Assembly: GCF_947507565.1 (NCBI RefSeq)
Contig: NC_089193.1
Span: 2,103,891 to 2,167,890 of the forward strand
Origin: Oscarella lobularis
Taxonomy: Eukaryota > Porifera > Homoscleromorpha > Homosclerophorida > Oscarellidae
Direction of reading: 5' to 3'
DNA: 64,000 nucleotides
Shown: positions 52,896-63,458 of the stretch, piece after piece
Layout of the letters: each line of letters begins with the position of its first letter
Numbering within the stretch: position 1 is the first letter of the stretch
The notes under the pieces: model-generated
What the model was told of the DNA's origin: nothing
Databases searched by the model: none
The model's input: only the letters and a program-made list of their open reading frames with translations
Program-made: the position numbers and the translations under genes

Positions 52896-54545
52896 GGTAC
52901 GTAGATTGTAGATTTGTAGATTGTAGATTTGTAGATTCGTAGATTGTAGATTCGTAGATCGTAGATTCGTAGATCGTAGATTTGTAGATTTGTAGATTGT
53001 AGATTCGTAGATCGTAGATTCGTAGATCGTAGATTTGTAGTAGATTTGTAGATTTGTAGATTTGTAGATTTGTAGATTTGTAGATTTGTAGATTCGTAGA
53101 TTTGTAGCTTCGATTTGTAGATTATAGATCGTAGATTTGTAGATCGTAGATTCGTAGATTTGTAGATTATAGATTGTAGATTTTTAGATTTGTAGATTGT
53201 AGATCGTAAATTCGTAGATTGTAGATTTGTAGATTGTAGATTCGTAGATCGTAGATTTGTAGTAGATTTGTAGCTTCGATTTGTAGATTTGTAGATTTGT
53301 AGATTTGTAGATTTGTAGATTTGTAGATTCGTAGATTTGTAGCTTCGATTTGTAGATTGTAGATTTGTAGATCGTAGATTTGTAGATCGTAGATTCGTAG
53401 ATTTGTAGATTATAGATTGTAGATCGTAGATTTGTAGATTGTAGATCGTAGATTGTAGATTTGTAGATTTGTAGATTTGTAGATCGTTAGATTTGTAGAT
53501 TGTAGATCGTAGATTCGTAGATCGTAGATTTTTAGATTTGTAGATTGTAGATTCGTAGATCGTAGATCGTAGATTTGTAGATCGTAGATTTGTAGATTGT
53601 AGATTTGTAGATCGTTAGATTCGTAGATTGTAGATTCGTAGATCGTAGATTCGTAGATCGTAGATTTGTAGATTGTAGATTTGTAGATCGTTAGATTCGT
53701 AGATTGTAGATTCGTAGATCGTAGATTCGTAGATCGTAGATTTGTAGATCGTAGATTTGTAGATTGTAGATTTGTAGATCGTTAGATTCGTAGATTGTAG
53801 ATTCGTAGATCGTAGATTCGTAGATCGTAGATTTGTAGATTGTAGATTTGTAGATCGTTAGATTTGTAGATTGTAAATATAGATCGTAGATTTGTACATT
53901 TGTAGATCGTAGATTCGTAGATCGTAGATTCGTAGATCGTAGATTTGTAGCTTTGATTTGTAGATTTGTAGATTTGTAGATTCGTAGATTTGTAGATTCG
54001 TAGCTTCGATTTTGTAGATTTGTAGCTTCGATTTGTAGATTGTAGATTTGTAGATCGTAGATTTGTAGATCGTAGATTCGTAGATTTGTAGATTATAGAT
54101 TGTAGATCGTAGATTTGTAGATTGTAGATCGTAGATTGTAGATTTGTAGATTTGTAGATTTGTAGATCGTTAGATTTGTAGATTGTAGATCGTAGATTTT
54201 TAGATTTGTAGATTGTAGATTCGTAGATCGTAGATCGTAGATTTGTAGATCGTAGATTTGTAGATTGTAGATTTGTAGATCGTTAGATTCGTAGATTGTA
54301 GATTCGTAGATCGTAGATTCGTAGATCGTAGATTTGTAGATTGTAGATTTGTAGATCGTTAGATTTGTAGATTGTAAATATAGATCGTAGATTTGTACAT
54401 TTGTAGATCGTAGATTCGTAGATCGTAGATTCGTAGATCGTAGATTTGTAGATTGTAGATTTGTAGATCGTTAGATTTGTAGATTGTAAATATAGATCGT
54501 AGATCGTAGATTCGTAGATCGTAGATTCGTAGATCGTAGATTCGT
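52896..54545. repeat. Satellite K (7/8-base unit)
   Basis: GTAGATT, GTAGATC and GTAGATTC units. Higher-order blocks repeat, for example TTGTAGCTTCGATTTGTAG near 53,105, 53,270, 53,340 and 54,020. A 530-base section near 53,340-53,620 is largely repeated at 54,010-54,290. Confidence 0.95.
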
Positions 54546-54547
54546 AA

Positions 54548-54830
54548 AGATTGTCCCCAGACAATTCTAAAAATTGTCCCAAGACAAGTCTAAAATTGTC
54601 TCAGGACAATTTTAAAAATTGTTCCAAGACAATCCTTTAAAATTGTCTTGGGACAATTTTTAAAATTGTCCTGAGACAATTTAAAAAATTTAAAAATCGC
54701 CAAAACAGTTTTAAAAATGGTCCAAGACAATTTTAAAAATCGTTTTAAGAAATTTTTTAAATTGCCTAGGACCATTTTAAAATTGTCTTTGACGATTTTC
54801 AAAATTGTCTCGGACTTTTTTTAAAATTGC
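54548..54830. repeat. Diverged satellite A (AATTTTAAAAATTGTCC type)
   Basis: Units where GACAATTTTAAAAATTGTC forms a longer palindrome than in the main satellite A. Flanked by K on the left. Small A and J remnants follow to 55,020. Confidence 0.75.
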
Positions 54831-55020
54831 GTATTTTATCTATCCTTCCATACCTTCTTCCCACACTAAAAATATTCTCGGCAGAACCCTGTACCTTCAT
54901 TAGGAGTGAAGGTTCTACCTTCATTATGAGTAAAGGATCTTTTCAAAATTGTCCTTGGGACAATTTGTCCTTGGGACAATTTGTTCTGGGACAATTATAA
55001 AATTGTCCTAGGACAATTTT

Positions 55021-55299
55021 CGAGAATACGAACGACGCGCCGTTCCAGTCGTCATAACAGGCGCAACGGACACGTGGAAAGCGAGAACCGCGTGGACAGA
55101 TACTGGGGTGAAGGTTTAGAAGGTAGGGATCGGGTTAGGTACAAAGCGAACCGAGTTAGAGCGAACAGACTGTGTAGAGCTGCCGTCGAGTGGAATTCGG
55201 GCTCGTTTAACGCTTAACGTGTACCGTTTTGCCTCGAACACCCTCGCAAACCCCTGCTACACTATTATCGATTGTAAATAGTTTGAAATCTTTGTTTTC
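55021..55299. other. GC-rich stretch, no gene recognised
   Basis: A frame ending NRVRANRLCRAAVEWNSGS at 55,217 is open, but no family is recognised and no start is evident. The rest has no features. Confidence 0.3.
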
Positions 55300-56310
55300 A
55301 ATACTTTTTTTGACGTCACTTATATAATCCACCATAGTCACGTGCGTGCGTTAGCGCGCTTGACTCGTTTGTTACGAATGAATGGAAAATGGCTCAAAAC
55401 GACAGATTCGAAGCTTGAGCGAAGTCAAAAGAGTGAAAGAGGTGAGTCTTGAGTAGTTTAGAACCCGTTCGACCGTTCGCAATGGCGCGAAACGATCGAA
55501 ATCGAGGCGTCGGGTCGCCAAGGTGCGACGCGCCCTGCGAAATGCGCTGGAATCGTTTCGTTTCGACGCGGAATCATGTTTTCGGAACGTTACGAAGCGT
55601 TTAGCTGCATTCCGTGGCGTATTTCGAGTCGTTTGCGACGATTTCGATGTGCGAAAAGGGGGCGTGGCCCTTAACTTTCGCGCTCGCTCCACGACAAACG
55701 GCGTATCGTATGCCGTCGGCGAATCGAAAATCGAAAACTAGATGATATAGGGTTTCGATCGATGGTACGTTCGTCGCCGTACGTGGCGTCGTTGACTCAC
55801 GACGGCGTCGCAAAGGTGGGGTGATTTCGACGCACGCGAGAAGGCGTGTTTGTTTATTTGACACGTTTTTATGTCGAAAATTCGCGAATTTCGACATGGC
55901 TTTGAACCAATCTTATAGAGTCGTCGTTGGCGATTCGATTGGTCGCGGTCCGGTCGTCGTGCGACGTTTCGTGGCGAAATGGCACGATTTTTAAGTCGTT
56001 TGATCGCGAACGAGAAAATTCGAAATTGTTTTTCGATTTTCTCCGTCCCCTGAAGGAATTCGTTCGCGATTTTTTCTGGAGAGGATTTCTATTGGGTGGT
56101 ACGCAAGGGACGAAAGGGTTTGGTGGCCGTCGGTCAAATTTTTGAGTGAAATTTCTACTCGTAAACTTTTTGGCTTTTTGTACATCTTTGCGACGTTGGC
56201 AAAGTGCCTTCCCTTTGTCGGATCGAGCCGAGATTTTTTATCTGGTCTCTCTGACCCCGGAGTTGTTGATAGCCAAAGTATCGTTGCCATAGCAACCAAA
56301 AAATAAAATT
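55300..56310 (+). repeat. Dispersed module R, copy 2
   Basis: Order: TGACGTCA, TCACGTGCGTGCGTTAGCG, an exon-like piece beginning ATGGAAAATGGCTC and ending AAAGAG|GTGAGT, GGGGGCGTGGCCC, ACGACAAACGGCGTATCG, CGATTCGATTGGTCGCGGTC, and GTTGCCATAGCAACC. The same order occurs reversed at 58,840-59,780, so the two form a large inverted repeat about 2.5 kb apart. Confidence 0.75.
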
Positions 56311-56329
56311 GTTTTTTATTTTTTAGGTG

Positions 56330-56670
56330 TATCTTCCCTTGTTTCAAGCGGGCCCTTGGGGCCGCGAAAACGCGACAGAATATCCTTCGGGCGTGTAGCT
56401 ATGTCAAAGACCATCCGGATCCCTATGCAGATGTTGAGGTAAGAAGTTACATCGCGAAACGTCTTCCATAAGGACTAGGCTTAGAGTAATAACTATAGAG
56501 GTATCCCAAGTTTACTCATAGTTCCTTTGTGTAATTTTCTATTTCTAATAAAATTACTCATAGACCTTATATTTCATGCTAGCCATTCCTCTGTGGCCAA
56601 GAGCGACGAATAGGCCTTTAGTTGTTCCAGACGTTTATCTGCTCGAGACTTTGGCCGACGCCAGGTACTT
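56330..56670 (+). other. Two exon-like pieces of unknown gene
   Basis: After TTTTTTAG at about 56,325, one open frame reads CIFPCFKRALGAAKTRQNI, ILRACSYVKDHPDPYADVE and then a GTAAGA donor. A second piece (about 56,560-56,664) reads PRATNRPLVVPDVYLLETLA and ends CCAG|GTACTT. It overlaps a fragment (56,581-56,613) of the structured element. Function unknown. Confidence 0.25.
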
Positions 56671-56741
56671 TTCTTTGTTTTCCCCTTTGTCAATTGTTTT
56701 GCCGTGTAGTTGTTCCTCCAATCAGACGAGGCAGACGCAGC

Positions 56742-57194
56742 CATCCCTCTGTGGCCAAGAGCGATAAATAGGCCATACCTCTGCAGAGGCTATAGAGTTG
56801 CCTCTCCGCTTAAGGCAGAGCACTGGCGGGTAAATCAGTGACGCCCCTTGGAATTGCACCTGTGAGTGGACTGACATCCCAGCTGCCACTTTCACAGTCC
56901 AAGGCTCGGAGCCAGGAGGTTAAACGGGCTCACCCTCCGCGGGGGAGTATGGAGTGACCCCACGAGTCCTTTGACTCACAGCAGGTGCCCACCTGGCCTT
57001 GCCTCCCATTTGGGGCGAGGGGGTGGATGGAGGAGAGGGCAAACTGTTTAATTTTTGTGTGTACATCCGGGACTTTATTGAAATAAAATTTGACATGACT
57101 TCTCCTACTTTATTGTGTGTGCCGCCCTATCTACTTTCCACGCGCCTAACTAGGACCACGTGAGACGCGAGCGCGTGATTGTATTATGCGCCTA
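56742..57194 (+). repeat. Structured dispersed element, copy 2
   Basis: Second copy of the element at 18,632-19,081. Stems are kept while loops change: GAGTC-CTTT-GACTC here versus a CGTC loop in copy 1, and CCC-ATTT-GGGG here versus a GTCT loop. AATAAA occurs on both strands near 57,085. No gene uses it here as far as I can see. Confidence 0.7.
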
Positions 57195-57585
57195 GTGCTA
57201 ATCAAAAAATTATTACGTATGCAAAGTAAGGCAAATAAAGTCATCTTCCATTTTGCTGTCTTTTCTTTGACATCTGTCTGCCATATGAATGAAAACATAT
57301 ATTCACTTTTTATCGTAGTGACGGTGATGACGTACGTTTTAAAAATGCCAGCTCTTGCCTTAGAGCAATATCTCTTACACATAGCAATCAAGTAGAGATA
57401 AGACTCTGAATAAACAAGAGAACGCCACTGAAAAAACAAGAGAACGCACCAATAGAAAAAATAATGCAATGATCCCACGAGTAATTTAAAAAAACAAATA
57501 TTCCCTGAAGAAAGAACTACAATAGGAAGACGTCTAAAATACTAAAACGTTTCAACGACAAGCATACAAAACAGAACAGAAATTC
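57195..57585. other. Unique AT-rich stretch
   Basis: Short open frames on both strands (for example VIFHFAVFSLTSVCHMNE, plus) without recognisable family. I see no supported gene. Confidence 0.3.
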
Positions 57586-57589
57586 TCCA

Positions 57590-58105
57590 TCGTTCTCTAT
57601 AGAAAACGAAGGCAATCGTCCTTCGCTCTCTATAGAAAACGAAGGCATTTGTCCATCTCTATAGAAAAGGAAGGAGGATATGGTCCATCGTTCTCTATAG
57701 ATAACGAAGTCATTTGTCCATCGTTCTCTATAGAAAAGGAAGGATATTGTCCATCGTTCTCTATAGAAATCGAAGGAAATCTTCCATCATTCTCTATAGA
57801 AAACGAAGGCAATCGTCCATCGTTCTCTATGGAAAACGAAGGCAATCGTCTATAGAAAACGAAGGCAATCGTCCTTCGCTCTCTATAGAAAACGAAGGCA
57901 TTTGTCCACCGTTCTCTATAGAAAAGGAAGGAGGATATGGTCCATCGTTCTCTATAGATAACGAAGTCATTTGTCCATCGTTCCCTATAGAAAAGGAAGG
58001 ATATTGTCCATCGTTCTCTATAGAAAACGAAGGCATTTGTTCATCGTTCTCTATAGAAAACGAAGGCAATCGCCCTTCGTTCTCAATAGGATATGAAGGC
58101 ATAGA
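57590..58105. repeat. Satellite L (33-base unit)
   Basis: Units of TCTCTATAGAAAACGAAGG plus CAATCGTCCATCGT. GTTCTCTATAGAAAAC is a near-palindrome, and both strands are stop-free (11-residue repeats SFSIENEG / FSIENDG). A block of about 240 bases is duplicated (57,600-57,840 and 57,855-58,080). Confidence 0.9.
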
Positions 58106-58109
58106 ATTA

Positions 58110-58840
58110 TAGCTTAACTTCTGAAATTTTAGATTTTTATTTTACCCAACATCACTAACCGCAATTACCTGTATGAATGCAAACACAAAGCAGGAATACT
58201 CCGGAAAGATTGTCAAACAATACTACGACTAACGGTTTCTAACACCTTTGAGTACGCCAGTACGAGGTATAAAATACCTAGGTGGTTAGCCCGTTTCCGT
58301 CCACCCCGTTAATCCTAATCCTCCTAATCCCCCTTAATCCTAAGCCTACTAATAATCCTGATCCTACCCTTAATCCTAATTCTAGTATTACTCTTAACCT
58401 TGATCCGCGCGCTTTCTCTCCTTCCCATTGCTTTCCCCTAGGTAAAAGTAATTAAAATTGATTAATAAATGTAAAATAACCATATACCTAACGATATCGT
58501 TCCTTGGCTTACTCCTCCTTCTTCCTGGTGTCGATCCGTCTTCTCCTCCAATTGTGTCAGTTGTCCTTCTCCTCCTTCACCCTCTCTCCTTCCAATTGAC
58601 TGCTCCTAGATAAAAGAAATTACAATTAGAAACCCCATAAACGATGAGCACGCGGAGAACCGACAGAAAAAGTACATGTAGACCAGCGTTCTAGACTCAA
58701 TCGCGTAGGGTAGGACGCTCGATGTCGAAAAGATCGTGAGGGAAACGCCATTTTTTCGGCCTAACTATTAAATTTAGGGCCCAATCTTCGATTCTTAGGG
58801 CCTAAATATTATATTGAGAGCTTTATCTTTAAATCAAAAA
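58110..58840. other. Unique stretch with CCTAAT-rich segment
   Basis: No gene seen. Positions 58,305-58,405 hold degenerate TTAATCCTAATCC repeats, perhaps a decayed telomere-like tract in reverse orientation. Positions 58,757-58,830 resemble satellite F (TTAGGGCCTAAAT). Confidence 0.4.
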
Positions 58841-59780
58841 TTTTCGGTTGCTATAGCAACCAAACTTTGGCTACCAACAATTCCGGGGTCAGAGAGACAA
58901 GATATCGAATCTCGGCTCCATCCGACAAAGGGAAGGCACTTTGCGAACAATGCAAAGATGTACCATAGATGTACCATAAGCCAAAAAACGTTTTGACTTG
59001 AAAATTCAACCAAAATTTTGGCCAATGGCCACCAAACCTTTTCGTCCCTTACATACTACCTAATAGAATTCCGCTCCACCAAAAAACGCGGGCGAATTCC
59101 ATCACAAGACGGAGAAAATCGAAAAACAATTTCGATTTTTCTCATTCGCGACGAAATAACTTTAAATGCGTGCCGTTTCGTGACAAAACATCGCACGGCG
59201 ACCGGACCAAGACCAATCGAATCGCCATTGATGACTCTACAAGATTGGTAAAGAGCCGCGTCGAAATTCGCGAATTTTCGACATAAAAACGTGTCGAATA
59301 TTCAAATACGCCTACTCGCGTGCGCCGAAACCACCCAATCTTTACGACGCCGCCGTGCCGCTACGGCACGACGTACGGCGACGAACGTTACATCGATCGA
59401 AAGCCTATATACTCTAGTTATCGAATTTCCGATCGTCGACGGCGTACGACACGCCGTTTGCCGTTGAGCGAGCGCGAAAGAAAAGGGCCACGCCCCTTTT
59501 CGAGCGTCGAAAATGGCTCGAAATACGCAAGAGAACGTAGCGAAACGCTTCAAAACGTTTCGAAACATTGTCTCGCGTAGAATCGATACGATTTGATCGT
59601 ATTTCGAGGTGCGCGTCGCACCTAGGCGACACTACGTCGCGATTTCGACCGTTTCGCACCTTACCGAAGAGCCGAAACGGCTCTAAACTACTTAATACTT
59701 ACCTTTTATTCTGTATCGACGTCGCTCGAGCTTCATTCACGAAACGAGTAAAGCGCGCTAACATACGCACGTGACTTTAG
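58841..59780 (-). repeat. Dispersed module R, copy 3 (inverted)
   Basis: Reverse-strand copy of 55,300-56,310. It starts with GGTTGCTATAGCAACC, includes CCGGACCAAGACCAATCGA, CGCCGTTTGCCGTTGAGC and GGGCCACGCCCC, and ends CGCACGTGAC. The exon-like piece with a GTAAG donor is present on the minus strand near 59,705-59,760. Confidence 0.75.
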
Positions 59781-59824
59781 AAAACGTTTCGAATAAATCA
59801 TTTTGACGATGCGCGTAGCGTTAA

Positions 59825-60325
59825 TTAACAGCAAGAACATATGCAACGGTCATGTAGTACATCAAATTCAAGGCAAACTGTCTGCTTATCAACGTAGCTC
59901 CATAATCCCCGCAAACCTTCCGGAATGTATTTTGTGGGCGGCTTTCTTCCCGTTATTTTGCTTGGGCTGTCAACATCAATTACGGCCACATGTCTGTCAG
60001 ATAACATGTAAAAATGGTCGCGATCACCAGCTCCAACATAGCACCGACTGTACCCCGAATTATGACTGGATCCCATAATCCATGACCACTTCTCGCCATT
60101 GCTTGGAAACGATGCATGAATTGCGCGAGGGGGAAAGGTGTTAGATGAGATGTTCCAATAGAAGTTAATACTGTCGTTATTTGCAACTGTAAAAGTCGGT
60201 GACAATGAGGAAGAAGAAAACGGAGCATAGTGATTACCTTCACTGTCCAGCCCTGCAATGACGTTGTACGAATAATTGCGTGTGTTACAGAAAAGCATTT
60301 GAGCAACGGCACTTGAACAGTTCAT
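59825..60325 (-). CDS. Possible chimeric frame: PSMB1 fragment joined to an unknown domain
   Basis: Read on the minus strand: [20 protein letters not shown] and [10 protein letters not shown] come from the PSMB1 middle exon. The frame then stays open into NNDSINFYWNISSNTFPPRA, FPSNGEKWSWIMGSSHNSGY, SRCYVGAGDRDHFYMLSD and RHVAVIDVDSPSKI, which is not proteasome. The original PSMB1 donor (GAAG|GTAATC) is kept, and a pyrimidine-rich acceptor (TTTTACAG) lies 50 bases on, so a spliced version is also in frame. The novel part looks like real protein but I do not recognise it. Confidence 0.4.
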   Translation of the reverse strand: MNCSSAVAQMLFCNTRNYSYNVIAGLDSEGNHYAPFSSSSLSPTFTVANNDSINFYWNISSNTFPPRAIHASFPSNGEKWSWIMGSSHNSGYSRCYVGAGDRDHFYMLSDRHVAVIDVDSPSKITGRKPPTKYIPEGLRGLWSYVDKQTVCLEFDVLHDRCICSCC

Positions 60326-60790
60326 GATGGGTAGGCATATTTATACGTCTATAAACGGACAATTGATGTGGTGATGGAGCGAGTGGCTCGTTCTTACCTC
60401 AAGCTTCTGTCTAACGCCAAATTATCACATATTGGCATCCCTGTTATCTCCTTGAAAGCCGCAGCAGCCGAAAATCGTCGAATCAGTCCTAAAATGCACA
60501 CAAACAAGTCGACTTGGCACTATTATCGATAAATTCCGACGTACAGCGTGTAAATCTTCGGCACGTAACGAAAACGAATGCAAAATCCTTCGCTGAGGCG
60601 CGTGTCGATCGCGAACAGAGCGAAATCGTCGCTCGAAACGCCGAAAATCGTTCCACATCGATCGCTGAGTAACGAAAACGTCCGAAGGAGTCATTCTTCG
60701 TACCCGCCGTTGAGAAAGTAAGGAGAACCTCGCCATCTTCGCTTTTTTAGATGAGCACGCGCAGTGGTTACTAGGCGATCACGCGCAGCA
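60230..60790 (-). pseudogene. Broken partial copy of PSMB1 with the LZTFL1-side promoter
   Basis: Matches about 24,985-25,540 of the window. Exon 1 lacks two bases (GGTTCTCC versus GGTTTTCTCC) and is out of frame. Exon 2 is readable (TIFGVSSDDFALFAIDTRLS). The next keeps [13 protein letters not shown], then breaks and stops. The match extends past the start into the LZTFL1 side (ATGAGCACGCGCAGTGGTTA) and ends near 60,790. The reading-frame breaks argue for a dead duplicate made at the DNA level, because introns are present. Confidence 0.8.
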
Positions 60791-61597
60791 AAAAACGGAG
60801 CCAAAGCGGAAAGAAGACGTCGACGAAGGCGACGAACGCAGCGCGTTAACAACTTACGCAAGTGGGGCCCCGCAATGGGGTACACGAATGAAGATGAGGC
60901 CCCTCGTTGGGATCTTCGCTGCTAAATGAATAAACGAAGCCCAACGGCCTATTTCGCAGCGCCGGCAACAAAGCTAAAAGTAAGAAACGCCCAAAGTGAC
61001 GCGATCAAGAAGAAACACCACCTACGCGCTGCGAAAACAGAAAAAGCAAAGAAACGCCGTCGCTCTTCTCGCCTAAGTACTCCGCTCGGTCTATAAACAC
61101 CTCCTAAGTCTTCGCGCCGCGCGAAAAGCCCCTTTCGCACCCGAAAACCGCCCGTCTCGCAAAAACGCGAAGATCGCGCACATGGGTGAGGCCCCTAGCA
61201 AGGAATCGCTAACTAAGAAACGGTTTCTACGCCACAATCGCGCTTCGAAAACCACATTCGCAGCACGAAATCGAATGGATAATAATAGTAAAGCTTTGCG
61301 TAAGGCGCAGAAGCGCCAAAACGATGGAGAAAACGCGAGTTTCTCTCTTGTGCCCTCGAAACGCCAGAGAAAGCTAAACCGCGCTACCGCAATCATTCGC
61401 TTCACTGTTTAACGTTTTCTTTCAGCAGCGATCACCTTCTAACGCCCTTCAAACGCCGAGAAACAAAAAACAATAGAAAAATCGCGCAAAATCAGACGAT
61501 AGAAAAACGATTGAGCGAAAAGAACGTACAACGATATACTTGTCTTTCATCGTTAATTGTACATAAAAACGAAAAACCAAATTCGCAACCAAAAAAA
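60791..61597. other. Subtelomeric GC-rich stretch
   Basis: Several short open frames on both strands (up to about 104 codons), with biased composition and no known domain. I see no supported gene. Confidence 0.35.
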
Positions 61598-61723
61598 GGG
61601 TTAGGGTTAGGGTTAGGGTTAGGGTTAGGGTTAGGGTTAGGGTTAGGGTTAGGGTTAGGGTTAGGGTTAGGGTTAGGGTTAGGGTTAGGGTTAGGGTTAG
61701 GGTTAGGGTTAGGGTTAGGGTTA
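61598..61723 (+). repeat. Interstitial telomere block, about 21 TTAGGG units
   Basis: Uninterrupted GGGTTA repeats between unique DNA (AACCAAAAAAA) and the subtelomeric repeat, in the same orientation as the terminal telomere. Confidence 0.98.
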
Positions 61724-63458
61724 AAAGATGTACCCACTTGGGTGACTAGGTCATATGATACACCGTTAGATAGAGCTTTCAAAGAGCTTTCGAATGGACC
61801 TATATCTTCTGTACAAATTCTTTGATTTGAAAAAGTTAATGACAAGTGATACACCGTTGGAAAGAGAATGAAAAGAGCTATTGAATAGACCTATATCTTC
61901 TGTAGAAAATATTTGACATGAAAAAGTTCTAAGTGTTTGACTTTGGGGCAGGTGTTTAGGAGTTGGGGTAGAGTGTTTTAGGCTTAGGTTTAGGGTCAGG
62001 TTTGGGGTTACGGGTTTAAAAGTGTACCCAGTTGAGTGACTGGGTCATATAATACACTATTCGAAAGAGCTTTTAAAGAGCTTTTGAATGGACCTATATC
62101 TTCTGTACAAATTCTTTGATTTGACAAAGATATACCCTTGGGTGAGTGTTAGGGTTAGGTTTGGGTTAGGGTTAAAAGATGTACCCACTTGGGTGACTGG
62201 GTCATATGATACACCGTTAGATAGAGCTTTCAAAGAGCTTTCGAATGGACCTATATCTTCTGTACAAATTCTTTGATTTGAAAAAGTTAATGACAAGTGA
62301 TACACCGTTGGAAAGAGAATGAAAAGAGCTATTGAATAGACCTATATCTTCTGTAGAAAATATTTGACATGAAAAAGTTCTAAGTGTTTGACTTTGGGGC
62401 AGGTGTTTAGGAGTTGGGGTAGAGTGTTTTAGGCTTAGGTTTAGGGTCAGGTTTGGGGTTACGGGTTTAAAAGTGTACCCAGTTGAGTGACTGGGTCATA
62501 TAATACACTATTCGAAAGAGCTTTTAAAAAGCTTTTGAATGGACCTATATCTTCTGTACAAATTCTTTGATTTGACAAAGATATACCCTTGGGTGAGTGT
62601 TAGGGTTAGGTTTGGGTTAGGGTTAAAAGATGTACCCACTTGGGTGACTGGGTCATATGATACACCGTTAGATAGAGCTTTCAAAGAGCTTTCGAATGGA
62701 CCTATATCTTCTGTACAAATTCTTTGATTTGAAAAAGTTAATGACAAGTGATACACCGTTGGAAAGAGAATGAAAAGAGCTATTGAATAGACCTATATCT
62801 TCTGTAGAAAATATTTGACATGAAAAAGTTCTAAGTGTTTGACTTTGGGGCAGGTGTTTAGGAGTTGGGGTAGAGTGTTTTAGGCTTAGGTTTAGGGTCA
62901 GGTTTGGGGTTACGGGTTTAAAAGTGTACCCAGTTGAGTGACTGGGTCATATAATACACTATTCGAAAGAGCTTTTAAAGAGCTTTTGAATGGACCTATA
63001 TCTTCTGTACAAATTCTTTGATTTGACAAAGATATACCCTTGGGTGAGTGTTAGGGTTAGGTTTGGGTTAGGGTTAAAAGATGTACCCACTTGGGTGACT
63101 GGGTCATATGATACACCGTTAGATAGAGCTTTCAAAGAGCTTTCGAATGGACCTATATCTTCTGTACAAATTCTTTGATTTGAAAAAGTTAATGACAAGT
63201 GATACACCGTTGGAAAGAGAATGAAAAGAGCTATTGAATAGACCTATATCTTCTGTAGAAAATATTTGACATGAAAAAGTTCTAAGTGTTTGACTTTGGG
63301 GCAGGTGTTTAGGAGTTGGGGTAGAGTGTTTTAGGCTTAGGTTTAGGGTCAGGTTTGGGGTTACGGGTTTAAAAGTGTACCCAGTTGAGTGACTGGGTCA
63401 TATAATACACTATTCGAAAGAGCTTTTAAAGAGCTTTTGAATGGACCTATATCTTCTG
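61724..63458 (+). repeat. 451-base subtelomeric tandem repeat, 3.8 copies
   Basis: Copies begin near 61,724, 62,175, 62,626 and 63,077; the last is cut at 63,458. Each contains three diverged sub-repeats (the CCTATATCTTCTGTA motif three times) and a telomere-like join (TGTTAGGGTTAGGTTTGGGT). Copies are nearly identical; one visible difference is AAAAAGC versus AAAGAGC near 62,527. The 82-codon frames in each copy are by-products. Confidence 0.97.

Noticed and set aside
61492-63207. Frames of 60-120 codons across telomeric and subtelomeric repeats
   Set aside because: Repeated identically every 451 bases and composed of telomere units; not genes.
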